Assembly (NCBI RefSeq): GCF_001649575.2
Contig: NC_051431.1
Span: 18,742,373-18,806,372, forward strand
Direction of reading: 5' to 3'
From: Kryptolebias marmoratus
Lineage: Eukaryota; Chordata; Actinopteri; Cyprinodontiformes; Rivulidae
Length of the DNA stretch: 64,000 nt
Positions 1 to 13,060 of this stretch are shown in pieces. The position numbers and the translations under genes were made by a program. The notes below the pieces were generated by a model. It worked only from the letters and a program-made list of their open reading frames with translations, was not told where the DNA came from and did not search any database. Each line of letters opens with the position of its first letter. Within the stretch, counting starts at the first letter, position 1.

Positions 1-252
1 GCATAGACTGAACTAGTATAGCCCACTTTTAGGATAAGGTTCACCATCAGCTATGAAGTGGCACTTTTTGTTTCTTAAACATAGACTGGCTGTTGCTTGT
101 TTTGCAAGAAGCTACAAAAAATATATTTTGTTTGTTTTGTGAAGTGTAAATGTCATTTCTGTTCTGCGACTGTATGTTGCTCTGTTGCTAGAAACTGTTT
201 TTCAGGGCTGATCTGACAGTCACTTTGACCAGTCACTCTGTCTCTTCGACAG

Positions 253-286
253 GTACTCTGAGCAGACAGCACAGCTGTATAACTAA
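253..286 (+). CDS. Possible terminal exon of an unidentified plus-strand neighbour
   Basis: A pyrimidine-rich acceptor (CACTCTGTCTCTTCGACAG) is followed by one split-codon base, ten sense codons (YSEQTAQLYN) and TAA at 284-286. AATAAA hexamers lie about 400-460 bases downstream (679-684 and near 743). A decayed repeat begins right after it. Ten codons are too few to identify a gene and no further exon is visible to the left, so this may be chance. Confidence 0.2.
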
Positions 287-299
287 TTGAAACCAAAAC

Positions 300-545
300 C
301 AGAAATCCAAATAGGAGGTTCCCAGACCAGAGATGATATAAAACCTATCCAGTGGGACCTTCAAGCAGAGGCATCCTGATCAGATGCCTGGACCACCTTG
401 GTGTACTCCTTTTAATGCGGAAGACCAGCGGCTCTACTCCTACCTCTCTCCACCACCACCACCACCCACAGAGCTTATTTCAGCCTCACAGATCTCTTTT
501 TTTATATCTTATGATCATAGGTCATGATTGCATGTGCAAGCAATC
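300..545 (+). repeat. Decayed dispersed fish repeat fragment
   Basis: The stretch containing GCATCCTGATCAGATGCC and then GAAGACCAGCGGCTCTACTCC-like sequence resembles a family I remember as common in fish genomes, probably part of a retroelement. The His-rich reading frame across CACCACCACC is a product of simple sequence, not a gene. The family name is uncertain. Confidence 0.5.
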
Positions 546-1306
546 CTCTTCTGACTCTAGATTGAAAGGAAAATACTAAATATGCCGAAGCGACTGAGTT
601 CTGTTTCTCATCATGAAGTTGCTAAAATTATTCAAATAAGTTAAATGATACACATCTTACATGCATTTGAACATCAGCAATAAAATGAAAATGCAACTGC
701 ACCATTTGCCTGGAGGGAAAAAAAATCATAGGAACAGCTTAAATAAAAACTCAAGTTTAATCAACCTAGAAAATATGTTAAACAAAATGAATGCAAAAGA
801 AATGAGTTAAAAAAGTGAGGGTTTTTTGCAGTTTACAAAGGAAGGAATGCACCAATGTGAAAATCTGCAATGTGTTTTATATGGGTTTGTGATTGTCTGT
901 ATGGCTCAAGGCAAGACAATTCCTCTAGTATGTTCTGCTCTGACAACAAAGTGTTGTTGGTGTCCGTGATTTCTAATTAATCTGGATCTGTTCCTCCTTG
1001 TGTATATGTTCTGAAAGTAGCAGAAGCAGTCATTATGATATGCTCAGTAATTCACATCATTGTATGGGACCTTTTCCAACCCTGGAAGCTGCAGCTGCCA
1101 CACCAGACACCAGTGTTTGCAAACAGACTAAACTGTGGCTGTGAAAGTTTCTTGCTGCCCCATGAAGATCTTGATTGATTCCTCTGCAGTGACGCAGGTG
1201 CTTTCTTGCCCCCCCAAGTGAAGAGTGAGTTCACTATTTCAAGTTCTAAGTATTGATAGAGTCTAAAGAATCTTTAGTGCTGTGTAAGAAGATCTACGCC
1301 TCTGTC
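546..1306. other. Intergenic, nothing recognised
   Basis: AT-rich sequence with possible polyadenylation hexamers near 680 and 743. The short frame on the minus strand at 1052-1234 shows no recognisable motif; it could belong to the LINE remnant beside it, but I cannot show that. Confidence 0.5.
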
Positions 1307-1624
1307 TTATAAATTCAACCATAGTTTATTTGGTTTTGTGACATTCAGGTCTAGATTATTGAAGACTTTGGACCTTAGTGAGAAAGTCAGCCTCTTAGTT
1401 TGGTGATCAATTTGATGAGGACTAAGGTGTCTACATACTGAATTGTCTCTACTGATGTACTGGTGAGAGATGAAGGAGTGGAAGAAATTAAAAATGGCTT
1501 CATCAGTGCCCCTGTTGGGACAATAGGCGAACTGAAGGGGCTCTAATGATATGTGTAATGACGAGCAAATTATGCCTTTCATGAGCCTCTCGAAGCACTT
1601 CATTACCCCAGATGTGGGAGCCAC
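1307..1624 (-). mobile_element. LINE reverse-transcriptase remnant
   Basis: The minus strand encodes APTSGVMKCFERLMKGII and, shortly after, EPLQFAYCPNRGTDEAI. These match the V-x-LTSxVMKxFERL...LDPLQFAYRxNRSTDDA block of non-LTR reverse transcriptases of the CR1/L2/Rex1 group, abundant in fish. Later residues lose the family pattern, suggesting frameshifts and decay. The catalytic box is not present. Confidence 0.8.
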
Positions 1625-1892
1625 GGGAAAGGTAGCTGTTTAGGCAGAATGGGTTCTCCTAAAAAATGAAATGATTGTGGAAAAAAAGGTAAACAGAAAA
1701 AACTATAGTAATTAAGTTGTGATATTTAGCCAAGTTGTCGAGACTTATATAGTTTTGTTTTTTTCTGAAAACCAGAATTGTGTATTGTTTGAACAAACTA
1801 AGTCCAGTGTGCATGTTATGAAAGTGCAGTATTTACAAGTTTTTTTTTCTTTCTTTCTTTTTTTATGAATAAACTTTCACCCAGATGTTATA

Positions 1893-1927
<35 letters not shown>

Positions 1928-2640
1928 TTGGTCTCTGTGTGAACTTGACATGAACCGTCCTGCGGTTGTTGTGTGCAGAATCAGATATATCTAAGAATGA
2001 CTGGCATGTCTTAGGGCCAGTGAAGCCTGAGACCATTTCTATGTCTGTCTCTGTATATCACCAACCGCAGTTGATGAAATAAAACAGTTCATATAACTTT
2101 CGTTTTTTGATGCCATCACCTAATAGCATAAAGGGGGGTGGTAAATGGAAAGTGAAATGGAAATACTGCATGACATCTGTATTGATGTCATCCAGCTGCT
2201 TTATACAAATGGGCAAAAACAATTGTAACAATTACTCAGAATGATTGCTTAGCTCATATAATTACAAAAGGCAATTTTGTAATAAATGCGACAGGTCTAT
2301 TAAGTAGCAGCACCATCATAACGAAATAGTATATTGGTGAAATTTATGATAAATTGTTATTGTTAGAGTCTTTTAAAAGAAATGTGCTGGGTAATAAAAC
2401 AAACTCATTGTACTTTAAATCAGTCCTGCACAAATTTCTGCGTACCATAACTGTAAGTTATAGTAAACACAAATTCCTGAAATCTGTTCCAAACCTGGAC
2501 TTGGATGGTTTATCGACATGGCAGTAAACAAAAGAGCCTGCGGTAGCTGGGATTAGTCCACTTGGGAGGACCCCAATTTTAGAGTCACTGAACAACCTAA
2601 AATGGATGATTTTGGATTGTAGAATAAAGCTGGAATACTG
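1625..2640. other. Intergenic, with one microsatellite
   Basis: No coding signal. It contains a T-rich run near 1840 and a (TG)n tract at 1896-1926. Confidence 0.5.
1896..1926. repeat. (TG)n microsatellite
   Basis: About 15 uninterrupted TG dinucleotide units. Confidence 0.95.
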
Positions 2641-2642
2641 TA

Positions 2643-2742
2643 TGAAAACCCACACATGCACAAGGAGAGCATGCTAACTACACACAGAAAGTGAGGGACG
2701 TCTTGTTGTGAGGTGACAATGCTAACCACCACACCCCCTTAT
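2643..2742 (+). repeat. Fragment of the ATCCATCCATT-type fish repeat (3' part)
   Basis: GAAAACCCACACATGC, GAGAGCATGCTAACT and GTGACAATGCTAACCACCACACC follow the order of the 3' part of a widespread fish repeat that also occurs at 28551, 55380 and 55598 in this window. It is diverged, with its 5' part lost or unrecognisable. Confidence 0.65.
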
Positions 2743-4437
2743 GCAGCTACAACTACTTTACTTATTACTTCAGCTATATTGTGTCAGTTGTCATCCTAAG
2801 GCCAGAATTTGGCTTCTTATGACTCCTGGTCTGGCAAGGCTCCTGGCAGAAACTAAGACAGTCCTGTTTTAGCTGCTTTTAAACTTGATCCAGGCTCACT
2901 TTCCATCTCACCTGGATTTCCAGTTTACCTCCTTTTACACCCATGTGTATTTTTACATATATTTGTATTTTACATGCATATGTATTGATGTATAAAGCCC
3001 TTTTCATTTGCTAGTTTTTGCCAGAGCCAGGAACCTTGATCATTTTTTTCTTGCTTCATTCAGTTTTGAGATGTTGTTTGTCATTTTCTCCTTAATTTTT
3101 CGTAATAAAAGTTCATTTTTTATTTCATGTGTCTGCCTTCTCTCTCTCGGCCTGCATTTGGTAACTGATGCGATGCCCATTTGCATCACATATGTAACTT
3201 TGTGTTTCAGGCAACCACTGGAAAGTCTTATACATTGATATTGAAAAGGTATGCTGGTAAACATGCTCTGTATTGTTATTTTTCTGTTGTTTTTACAGAC
3301 TTACAGGGTAGCTTTAAAGCCATCTCTCAATGCTTTGTGCCCTTGCATATAGTCTCTGTCTAAATTTCTATATCAACCTGTTGAATTCTGCCTCTGGTTT
3401 TACTTATGTTTATATTGTTTTAGGATCTCAGGCTCAGATTTGGTATTTATCCTGCCCACAAGCAGTCTCTATCTCTGTTCTGCAGACTCAACAGTTGTGT
3501 TTGACCTCTGTTGTTTCGTATAATCATTGGATCTTGGACTACTGGTGTTTTGTCTGATCTCTGCACTTGTGTTGATTCCTACAATTCCTACTATACTTTA
3601 CACACAGTTGCAACTATTTGTAGCACCTCCATGTAAAGTTAAGTAACTCGAACTTTGATAAAGATGTGTATGTGTAATAAAGTAATTGTACCCTGTGTAT
3701 TTGACTATTCCTCATTATGTAAGGCTTGATTTGCTTGAAAAATAGAGTGCTTGATATATCTTTTTTTTATGAAAAGCTGATTAGTGTGGTGCAACTTGGT
3801 CATAATATTCTAATTATAAAAGGAACATTTGCAACACAAATAGGTTTGCGGGAAGTATTAGAACAGATGAGTCACAATAAATGCACTGGGAAAAAAAAGT
3901 CACTATCATTTTTAGAGCTCTTTCTTTACAGATCAGTAACACAGAAAGACTTAGCTTTACTCGAGAGAACAGTACTTTCAGTGCACCTGAAGCCCTGACT
4001 CGTGGATGTTAATCAATAACTGAATCTTGGCACTGGCACTTGTTACACCATCAGTTGTCCAGAAGCAGCATGTGCTGTCAAATGGGATGATGATCTAGTT
4101 ACATTGAATATGACAGATGCATATAGGGAGGATAATGCCGTTACACAGACACCTGTGCCGTGTTTATGCCTTACTCGAGTCAGTCAAGATGTGCTTTCAA
4201 GTTAATGCACTTTCACTGATTTGATTGTTGGGACAATATCACACCAGCATTAAATTAGCATTGGCTGGGGGAACTATAATACCTCTCAGGCAGCTATTTC
4301 TGATCTTTGATGTCAGTCTGATGTTATATTGTAAGGACCCACACAGACAATTCTTTCTGACAACCATGCCGTTAGAATAGGTGGAGATGTGAGATGTACA
4401 GACACACTAAGAAAGTCAACCTATTTTTACAGACTCA

Positions 4438-4440
<3 letters not shown>
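2743..4440. other. Intergenic, T-rich, possible old retroelement ends
   Basis: The stretch around 3000-3210 (TTCGTAATAAAAGTTC, then GTCTGCCTTCTCTCTCTCGGCC) has the look of a retroelement 3' end or LTR with a polyadenylation signal, but I cannot pair it with a second copy. Short open frames here have no recognisable product. Confidence 0.3.

Positions 4441-4442
<2 letters not shown>

Positions 4443-4503
<61 letters not shown>
4443..4503. repeat. (TA)n microsatellite
   Basis: About 30 perfect TA units. Frames running through it on both strands are artefacts of the repeat. Confidence 0.97.
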
Positions 4504-4506
<3 letters not shown>

Positions 4507-7500
4507 GTATGTATCTGCAAGCAGAAATATCATGAGTAGTAATATTGGTAACACATTCTACATTTTTAGACATCAAAAAAACAATTTGTAATCTGTTTAA
4601 AACCAAAAACAGTTCAGGTAAAAACACAGGATAACACAAAGTAGCAGACACACACGAATAAAACAAATGAAACACAAACACAAGGAGATTGAGTAAATCT
4701 GAACAAAGCTTGGTAGTTATGAAAAGTAAAAACACCTTGAACATTAAATTGATCGTGAAATTCCAAAAATCACTTTCTTTTACATAACAATGAAATCAGA
4801 CTTTCTTCTTTTACATTTCAGCAGCCTCCATCTTTATTGAATCCCTTTTTAACAAACTAGTTGCCACAGCTGACCCTGAAACGTCACAACAAAGCTGCAA
4901 AGACTTTTGGGGGTTTTATTACTGAGTCCATTTTTTGCTTTCATTTCAAATCATGTCTAATAATCAATGAGATGGAGAAAGAGAGTAAATAAGGATTAAG
5001 AATGCAAAGGTCAACACTGTGCTCATGTCAGTAATAAACAGGCTTCTCAAATCTTGATACATTGAGAAGAAGAAGAATCCCATTGGGATATTTATTCAAC
5101 ATTACAGCTTCCTCAGTAACAAAGCCAGGCTTTCAATTACTTGCACAGACACATACATGCAATAAGGGTGTGTGTGTGTAGAGGCATAGTCATAAACCGT
5201 TTCCTTCCTCAATTTGTTTTTATTTCAACCATTAAAGCTGGAGAAACTGTCACATATGCAAATTTTTTGACACTTTTACTTAAAGCTTTAATAATGAAAT
5301 AACAGATTACATATCTACTTGAAAAAAATATACCATAGTACTATAGTGGTGAATTCACAGAGCTTTTCACCCAACAATACAACAACTCCACTGAGCTTTT
5401 CAGTGTCTTCTTCTGTCAACCGTTTTTCGCTGCAGACACTTCAGTTTGATTACAAATGCATTAGTACCCCATTTTTTCAAACTGAGTACAAGTACAAGTA
5501 CTTACATTTGAGTAACTAGAAGCACTGATACCGAGTACCAACAAATGCCATGACATTCCTTACAACTAGTACAACCACTAATTACAGATTGAATCCATTC
5601 CAACAGGTGAATTGTATGTTGAAAACTAGTATTTTGAAATATATTTTTGATGTTTGATCAGACATTTTGTACAGAAGACCTCGTGGCTTGCCACACAAAC
5701 TCTCCCTGGTGAGCAAGAGCCCAGATGAATTTTGAGTCACCGCAGTCTTGGAGAAAACTTTAAAGAAGCCATGAAGGATGATATATTTGAAGAAATAGTC
5801 ACTGCCACGTAGAAGAAAAATCTGGAGCTCACTGATCAGTTGTCAGCTTTAATGCACAAACAGACTAACATTTCAACAGAACTAGTGTCTTCATGAGACT
5901 CCAAGTGGACACAGAACTTAGGCAGGTCATTAAAACGGATCTGAAACAAGTGTTCATAAGTCACTTTACAGCCATTTACTGTCAGACTGATGTACAGAGA
6001 ACCCAGTTTTTAGTGGACTCTTGCATATCTTTGGTACCACTTGTGGCAAAATTTTTTTTACAGTAAATCTATGGTCAGAAATAGACAAGAGCACGAACAT
6101 TTCCTGATTTTCTCATTGAAAAGTACAGCAGAATGGACTGTCATCCTTGATTTGACTAGTTTGTCTCTAGTTGACAATTGCGCGTCTCACGTTTTGTTGT
6201 TAGTGTTTTCTGTGACATCGGTCATTATTTTCTCCTGAAAATTAATGTTTTCAAACTTTGATCAAAGTGAAATGTTGACAGAATCCAGATCAGTTTTGCC
6301 AGACATAAAAAACCCATGAAAAACAGCACATTGATTTGGGTTTCGGTTTTTGAAATGCATGCTGGATGTAAAAGTAAGAAAACTCATGTTTCATTTCAGG
6401 TAATCAATAATCGAATACGCTTGCAAATTTATTTTTAAACACATAATTGATTAACCTTTACCATTATGCAGAGAAACTCTTCACATATGAAATATCTAAA
6501 TAAATTCAGAAATGTTTTTTAGTGGTGAGCTTCTAGTTTTACATATATATTTGAAATATAAATAAGGTCTTTTTTAAAAAAAAAAAACAAAGTCTGCATG
6601 AACTGTTACAAAACAATGAAATCTCTCAGAATGCTTAAGTGTTTAAACAATTATGGCATTACAAAAAACAAGTAAGTAAATTGTTGTCATTCCAGCAGTG
6701 GCTCATTCATGTAATTTTTAATCTCTTTTTTCTGCTTGCCGACTGTAAGTGAGCAGCAATCTCTCATTTTATCCACTCGTTCTTTTCTACCTGTTCTATC
6801 CTAAAAGCACTATTCCTGTAGTAGATTATTTAAATTCACACATAAATACTATCTAATCATCTTGTGAATATAGTAAATAACCCTCTACATTTATAAGATG
6901 CAATCACACACCAAAAAGAAGAGCTGTTTTTTACACGTATAACTGAAATGTGGGATATTCTAGCAGCATGCCTCAGAAATTGGTGTTTTGCCTGTTCAAA
7001 GAACATGCTCATTATGACACGCTGCCATGCATGTCATCTGGCTCATTATCATTTAGATTTTCTGTGAAGTTGAGTTTGCTCTTTCTCTAAATTGGTATCC
7101 ATTTTTATTAGGTGAATGAGCCTTGTGATAATGTGAATCTGCTCTTGCTACAAAAGCTTTAATTATTTTAACAGCACCCTCCATAATTCTTAATCCAGAA
7201 GAGAAAGAGGGGGAAAAAAGACTGACCTTGTTAAAATGAGGGGTAAATTTTAGAAAATAAGCCTTATTTATGTTTCTTCTGAGAATGGAAATATTTTCTT
7301 GAAAACACAGATGACCCAGGAGATGTATCAGGTTTGCAGCAACACACAGTTATCTGTGCTGCCTCACTCTGCATGGGTCTGCAGAGCTCCTGCAAATTAT
7401 GAATTCATCACTGAATAAGGAACAGATTCTACCTTGTTGCCCTTCCTTCACATTAATTGAACTTTGACCTGTGAAAAGCCCAGCCAATTACACAGGGGTT

Positions 7501-10500
7501 ACGATTTAGTGTCAATCAAAAAGGTGTCAATAACTGTAAGGTCAAATGTTAAAAGCTGTGTAATAGAAGAAGTGTAACATGGCGGCTAGTGATCTCCCAG
7601 GACACAGAGATAATGACAAAGTGCTCAAAGGGTGGAACATTGACATTAACTTTTGGTTCGCAGTCCTGTGAATATTTCTTGTTCGGTCTGCTTATTATTA
7701 GTGTGTCAGTTAATTATTCTTTCCCAATTTGGCAAGTAACTCTGATGCCTACAAAGCATGTCATTTTCAGCATATTCAATAATAAGCCATTCATTACAAT
7801 TTTTTTTTTCTGTGTAAAAGATTGTGTGCAGCACATGAGGACAGTTTCATCTAACTATGATGGGGGATAATTTGATGCAGATGAGTAACAGAGAGCAAAA
7901 TGAAGATGTACTACACAAACTGTGCTTCAAAATGATCCCTATCCCAGCTGTGTATTTATAATAGCCAGTGTTCATTTGCATTAAGGGCCCCTTCACAGTG
8001 GATGAAAAAGATCAGCAAGGATGTGGGTGGTCTTTGCAGGGTTTTGGTAAGGTCTTCGGGTGTGTATTAAGAATGCAGTGGGCTGAAACGTCCACGTAAT
8101 GAGGTTGTGGTGGTTAATCATTGTGGTGGCAATGTATCAGTTGTGGAAGCGTATCCATAATGTAGAACCAGTGCACATTGAATTAGGACTGGTCGTACTG
8201 GACTCAGGTCTGGGCCACAACAATGATCGTGTCATTGAAACAACCTATTGAGGACATGTTACTCATAGTGGTAGCATGATAGTGTGGTGTATTCTCCTAC
8301 TGAAAGAGCTGCATCCTGAACATGGTGATGACACAGAAAATAGCAGTGAACATCCTATTTGGTGAGTACCAGGAGGGTAGTGGCATCATGATGTCCTTCA
8401 CATTGAAAGTTTTCGACATTTACTGCGAGCCTTGACCTGTCGTGAGGTCAAGGAGCACACAGCTGGGTCAACATCCACCATGAAGGAGACCTAAGACTTA
8501 TGCTCCCTAAATGTTCAGGCCAGGAAAAAGTTGAAGCTTCATCTGATGGATTGTGTTGCTGCTTGACAGAGTAAGCAATTTAAAATTTCAAGTCTTAAAA
8601 TTTAGCTGTTTGTCATAACCTAATATTTCCCATTCAGACACAAGTTGCATTAAATTTAACATTTTCCTTTGTGTAAATTGTGCTGTAAATATGCACACAC
8701 ACTTCTGACAATGTGTTGCAGGTAAATTTTAAAAAGATAACTGAATAAAACCACTTTGACGATGCAAACAAGAACGCTTTAAAAAAAATCTTTGGTATTT
8801 ACAGAATTTGTTGCAATTTGTTGGTGCATTTGGTTTCAGAACAGAATCTTTCCTTGACATTACAGGAGTACACAAAACATTTCTTCTGATACACTCTTGC
8901 ATCACACCCACCTTCAAAGCCGTGTTTATATGAATAATAGAAAAATAAACCATCAGTCTGTGAGTGTGAACATGATGCAAAGGATCAACGTCAGCTACAA
9001 TGGAATTCCTAATTTTAATCAATAGGAGTTTATATGTCAGGTTCAAACAGCTTCCAACTTTTGAAATTCAGTGTGCTGCAGAAGGTTTCAACTTTATTTT
9101 ACTAAAAAAAGGAGCAATGTGAGTAGATCTGCTGAGAAGAATGTACAGAAAGAAGTAAAGCAGTTTAAGACAGATGTAGGAGAATATTTGAGGATAAGGA
9201 AAAAAAACATGTGGAAAGAAAGCCTGTGCATATTTTTGAATAAGCAATAGAAAATGTTGACATGTGGACAAGGTAGAGAAAGAAAGTTTTAAGGTGGCAG
9301 ATGAGCAGTAAACTACAGGTAACATCATAACACAGTCCTGTAGTTCGTGCATCGGGACATGGGGGGAAAAGAAATCTGGTCCTAACCGAGTCTAATGGGC
9401 CTTTTAGATTGAAAGCAGCATGCACGGAGCTTGCTGCTGGGTGCAGCGGTGAGACGTGCGTTTCATAGCAGAGACTTGTAGAGTAAAGGGCAAAAGAGGA
9501 AGAGTTTTCCAAAACTACAAGCAGACATAAAAATACTTTTGACATCATTCTGGGCAAGCAGCAAGCTCCTAGTTTGCTTGCAGTGCTTTTTAGCTAGGAT
9601 GACGCATCTGTTTTGTGCAACGAAAAAAAAAAAAGTGGCAGCATTGCTGGTGAGATGAACAGGAGAAGCAGCAAGTTGTGTGCAAGAAGCTATGATTCAG
9701 AGAGCGGAGTGGGGAGCTCAGGCTTCTGAAGGAGCTCCGTTTCCACAGTGACTGACTAGGTTTGGCTCGTTGGGGAGCACTTTGATAGATATCTTTGTGG
9801 TCTGTACAGTTTTGAAAAGTAAGAAAATGTGTAGATTTTACATGCAGTTTTTCAAGTCAAAGTCAAAGTACAAATAAATGTAAAATATAGCATTGCAAAA
9901 AAAATGTATTTCAGCCTCTTCTAAAAAGTTAAAATCTCAACTAAGCAGAGTAGAATTCACAATAGAAGAGTAGACTATATATCATATGCTGCTTATAATC
10001 TCGATCACAAGCTCAGCCTTGAAGCATACAAAACTTTTAACTTTTTGTTTTAGCTTTTTATTCTCAAAGATGGCTTGTACAGTTTCTAACATTAGGATCC
10101 AGTGATGACCAAAATATTTCATTATGTATTAATGCATAAAACTGACTGAGGGTGTTTTACTTTTTTACTATGTTTGTAGAAGAGATAATGAAGAGATGAC
10201 CAAAAATGAGACAAAAAAATATGAAAAGAGGATGTTTATCCTCCTCATCATCATGTAGGAGTCTCTGTCTCTGTCTCTCATTTAGCCCAAGGTTCTGATT
10301 AAGTCATTTGTGTTTAAAGAGGAGGAAGCCTCTAATTCCCCTCCTTTCATCTAATTTAATTATGTGCTGACATTCTCTCTTTATTCCTTGAAAGGATAAA
10401 AGCAGCTTAAGCTTTTATGTGGAGCTTTAATGACAGCAATGGGGAAACTTTACTCACTGATTGCTTAGCCTTAAGTGTGTTTAGCCTTACCACAGAGCTG

Positions 10501-10525
10501 CTCCAAGCATATCTGTATACACACC
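4504..10525. other. Intergenic, no gene recognised
   Basis: Six kilobases of AT-rich DNA with only short frames. Near 5480-5500 a GTACAAGTACAAGTACTT run resembles ends of hAT-type fish repeats, but no element could be bounded. A less AT-rich block at about 7985-8560 looks like decayed element or gene sequence that I could not identify. Confidence 0.45.
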
Positions 10526-10540
10526 CACACACACACACAC
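10526..10540. repeat. Short (CA)n tract
   Basis: Seven to eight CA units, interrupted on both sides by related sequence. Confidence 0.8.
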
Positions 10541-10711
10541 AAACACCCCTACATAGATGGCCCACATAGGGATGCATCAGATCGTGTTCACATTAAAACA
10601 CAAAATAATCTTTTTATGTTCAACTACACTCACGGTCGGCAAACTACAAAGACTGCGTTCTGTTTAACATTCAGCTACATTCCTACCTCTGGGTGCATTC
10701 TGACTCTGGTG

Positions 10712-10830
10712 TTTTGAAGTTGATATGGTGGTTGAGCGCTAAGCACCACTGCCTTGCAGCGAGAGACGTCTTGGGTTCAAATAGACCGGTCAGGACTTTT
10801 CTGTGTGGACTCTTCCAAGTTTTCCATGTT
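10712..10830 (-). repeat. Fragment of the ATCCATCCATT-type fish repeat, reverse orientation
   Basis: GGTTGAGCGCTAAGCACCACTGCCTTGCAGCGAGAGACGTCTTGGGTTC-type order followed by TTTCTGTGTGGACTC is the reverse complement of the 3' part of the repeat found at 28551 and 55598. Confidence 0.65.
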
Positions 10831-12120
10831 TTGTTTAATTTCAAAGTCCAAAATGCAGGCAATTCATATGAATTTACTGTTTGGATCTTATTAAGTGGGG
10901 CTCTGTGGAAAAGTTATGAATTAATATCTTATTTGTTTTAGTTACCTGTTTGAAAAGCAGAGTTTGTTTTGATCAGATTTATGAAGTAAAGGTTAGTCTG
11001 AGCAAAGTAAAGAAAAAAGTGGAATGCTACTTTCTTAAAACTGCAGTCTCAGTTTATAAACCACTATTTTTAAACGTTCAAACAATTTTTTACATTATTC
11101 TGGTGGATGTTTTATAATTTTCCTACAAGAAGTACCACGGACAGCCCCAGAAAAGCTACAGCTAGCTGCTGCTGCTATTTGCGCTCACAGATAACCATAA
11201 AATTCTGTTCCCTGCTCAAACTAGCCTTCAGCTCATCAATCTTGACAAAAATAGGCTCCATTTTTTTCCAAACTCAGGCTGTTCAAAAAAGTAAGATACT
11301 GGTTGTTCCTAACCTTTCCACAGAACTATCGCTAACACACTGAAAGGGCTGCAAAAACACACATCTACTAGATTTTTACTGAGCTAAGTGCACCAGTCTT
11401 GTTAGACTTTCTCCATTAAAATCTCATATAGGTTTACCAGGCTTGGAATGTAAACTAATTTTAAAAAAATAATGGAAAACATATTTTTTTTGTAGGCCAC
11501 AATATCAAACAATGGCATTTTATTTAAATGGCAAGCTGAAGTGGGCACAAAAAGCACATTGTCTGGCTTCATACAGGCTCACATAATATGTGCATCAGAG
11601 TGCAAGTTGTTAATGCATAACAGCCGTGGGCACGCAGCAGTTCAGTGTATCAGCACATTGTGAGCTGCACAGCGTGAAACACACATTAGGACTGTTTAAC
11701 TGAACATGCAAGCTGAAGTGAAGCTGCCTGGGTCTGTGGAGCAGCCTGTTGACTGCTACATCCACGGCAGCGAATACGTGGCTGCCCGATGATTTGACAG
11801 GTGGCGCGTGAATAGCAAAAGAAAATTCAGATGCAGTTTGTGACAGGGCTGCTTCTAAGGCTGAAGTTGGGAAACAGGCTACTGACTAACCCTCCTGAAG
11901 CCTTGGAGGGAGAGAGAGAGAGACAGAGAGAGACAGAAGAGAAATAGAGAAGCCCTTGTGACTTGGGGTCAATTTGACCTGAAGGCCACAGGAGGTTTAA
12001 GCTGATAGATGATGGTGAAGGATGGTTAACAATCTTTGACATGGCAGCCTAATTTAACTGCTTGCAAACTTGTCGTGCTAACTAAAAGATAAATAATCAT
12101 CACCCACCACTGAAGGCAAA
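10831..12120. other. Intergenic, nothing recognised
   Basis: No coding signal or bounded repeat. A purine-rich GAGAGA tract lies near 11908-11935. Confidence 0.5.
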
Positions 12121-13060
12121 AGAGTGATAATGTTCTTGCCTGTGTCTGTGTTTGTTGGTCTGTCATGTTAAAAAACAAAAAATTCCATTAACTATTTTAT
12201 GGATTTAAATGAAACTATCACAAAATAATCATTAGATCTACAACTGATTAACTTCTGAAAACAATTTAATGTCATATAATCACCACTATGTTAAGAAACA
12301 ACATAAAAATGGCTACAGTTTAGTCAGTTTTACAGATACTGAGTTGGTAGCTGAGAGTCATACCCGGCTTAAACTCTAAGTGTTAACTGATCGCGCAAGA
12401 TTCGTTTTTAAAACTTTGACATTAACTATTGGAGTCAGCTCTGTCTGTTAGCAAATACTGTATCTCTAGAGTCAACTGATTAACTTTTGGAGTCAACTCA
12501 ATTAAAGATGACTACCACAGCCAACTAACATGAGGAAACACAAAAAATGGCTCAGCCAGTTTTACAGATATTAAGTTGGAATTTGCTGTGATAGTAGCTG
12601 AGCATCCAACACATACACTGAATGCTACACATTGTGCAAGAGCTTTGCATTAAATGTTGATATTAACTGTTAGTGTCAACCCTATTTGTGTGTTAGTAAA
12701 ATATCTCATGAACCACTGAACAGATTTAATGAAACTCTCAGAATGTAATCACTGGTTGCACATCTACAACTGACTAACTTTTGGAGTTAACCTAATTCAG
12801 TGTTGCTGTCACAGCTAACCAACATTAGCCAACAACAGAATGGCTTTAACTTCATCATATTTACTAATCTTGAGCTAAAGTTTGATGAGGTAGTAAGTCA
12901 CATTGTGCAAGATCTTCATATTGCATGAGGTGATATTGATGTTTTTAAGATTTAACCATAGAAGCAATCACATCATCACTACCATTCATAAAATTATGTT
13001 TTAAAACTCTTACATGAAGTGTGGCGGGTGATATGCATTCCTTCAAGGAATGCTAGGCTT
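12120..13060 (+). repeat. Degenerate ~240-bp tandem repeat ending in a short hairpin
   Basis: Three diverged units follow each other. Each has a block like ATGAAACT(C/A)TCA-AAT, then CTACAACTGA(T/C)TAACTT, GGAGT(C/T)AAC, an ACAAAAATGGCT block, and a CACATTGTGCAAGA-like block. The array ends in GCATTCCTTCAAGGAATGC (13035-13053), a 9-bp-arm hairpin, then TAG. A shorter reverse-oriented copy is at 56505-56840. I recall such sequences from fish genomes; the class is uncertain, and a Helitron-like non-autonomous element is one guess from the terminal hairpin and CTAG. Confidence 0.7.

Noticed and set aside
4394..4744. Frames with long IYIYIY runs
   Set aside because: Translations of the (TA)n microsatellite.
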